From contig JAFDVP010000001.1 in the NCBI GenBank assembly GCA_018268895.1, forward strand, positions 1-64,000: 64,000 bases of DNA, written 5' to 3'. The notes beneath the pieces are model-generated. The model saw only the letters and a program-made list of their open reading frames with translations, had not been told where the DNA came from and ran no database searches. This DNA is from Acidobacteriota bacterium (GTDB lineage Bacteria > Acidobacteriota > Terriglobia > Terriglobales > Acidobacteriaceae). The translations under genes were made by a program, and so were the position numbers. Below, one piece after another: positions 63,729-64,000 of this stretch (the first letter of the stretch is position 1; the number at the start of each line of letters is the position of its first letter).

Positions 63729-64000
63729 TGAGTGCACGGAACAGACCGTTGATGCGCGCCGAGAGGAGAAGAGTGACCGGCAGGTTTTTTATGTGATGAA
63801 ATGCCTACCCTGTGTTGTGAAATGCGTGTACAGGATTGGGGGACGCATCGGACACGCCCCGGTCCTCCAAAATCGTGGAGAATCTCTTTGCTGTAGAGCA
63901 AACGCTAATGAATTGGGAGCAGTCGCACCAGTTTGTGACGAACTGTATGCCTTGAGCAATGAATAGACGATTCAAGCCAGGATGCCGCCTTCTTCCCTGG
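63700..64000. other. Region upstream of the second TonB-receptor gene, no gene seen
   Basis: The last 301 bases hold the 5' untranslated and promoter region of the minus-strand receptor gene. Only short frames without a ribosome-binding site or recognisable protein are present. No clear -35/-10 pair was found by eye, and the window ends before the next gene. Confidence 0.5.

Overview
The window reads as a chromosomal segment of an acidobacterium, most likely subdivision 1 (Terriglobia; Edaphobacter/Granulicella-like). The reasons are two large Oar-like TonB-dependent receptors with N-terminal carboxypeptidase-regulatory-like domains, a DUF5666 protein, acidobacterial-style RHS proteins, a TreS/TreY/TreZ cluster and intergenic palindromic repeats of the kind common in that class. 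This placement is inference from gene content; no rRNA gene is present.

Layout. (1) 1-6206: the 3' part of an RHS-repeat polymorphic-toxin gene, two small membrane proteins, then an orphan RHS tip cassette. The cassette is a ~690-bp duplication of the core with a different C-terminus and a 1-base insertion at its left edge, and it is followed by a DUF6714-like gene. (2) 6450-10286: an accessory element with an unknown minus-strand gene, a small acidic protein, a pT181-like double-strand origin, a Rep_trans-type replication initiator and a large serine recombinase whose 3' end runs antisense through a tRNA-Pro(CGG) gene. (3) 10373-15564: a sulfate-assimilation operon (cysD-cysN-cysH) behind a leaderless-looking, cysteine-codon-rich leader peptide, followed by xdhC- and mocA-like molybdenum-cofactor genes. 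(4) 15614-20830: an S53 peptidase, then an L-fucose-type cluster (lactonase, Zn dehydrogenase, FucP symporter). (5) 20963-24050: a minus-strand operon of an eight-EF-hand secreted protein, an ApbE-DUF2271 flavin transferase and a PepSY membrane protein, with two tandem 23-bp palindromes laid over its promoter. (6) 24078-32510: a mechanosensitive-channel-like protein, a glycosyltransferase-like protein, TreS, TreY and TreZ, which looks like an osmoprotection island. (7) 32672-36909: DUF5666 protein and a TonB-dependent receptor, then a 155-bp MITE-like repeat. (8) 37170-58220: M61 peptidase, glutathione peroxidase, KimA-like permease, barrel proteins, cysteine desulfurase, DinB protein, citrate synthase, ThiO-like oxidase, coiled-coil membrane protein, a 22-residue Lys/Ala micro-protein, thiolase, L-serine dehydratase, ComM/YifB, RpoZ, Rho and an MHYT-GGDEF-EAL protein. 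(9) 58308-63699: riboflavin synthase, RibD and a second Oar-like receptor.

The most interesting signals are non-coding or very small. They are the poly-cysteine leader in front of cysDNH, the pT181-type nick-site hairpin in front of the replication initiator, the double operator over the EF-hand/ApbE/PepSY promoter, the Lys/Ala micro-gene with a near-consensus promoter, and a decayed APS-kinase-like tail on CysN that fits an APS (not PAPS) reductase downstream. All calls come from reading the sequence; no database search was run, and residue positions are approximate.
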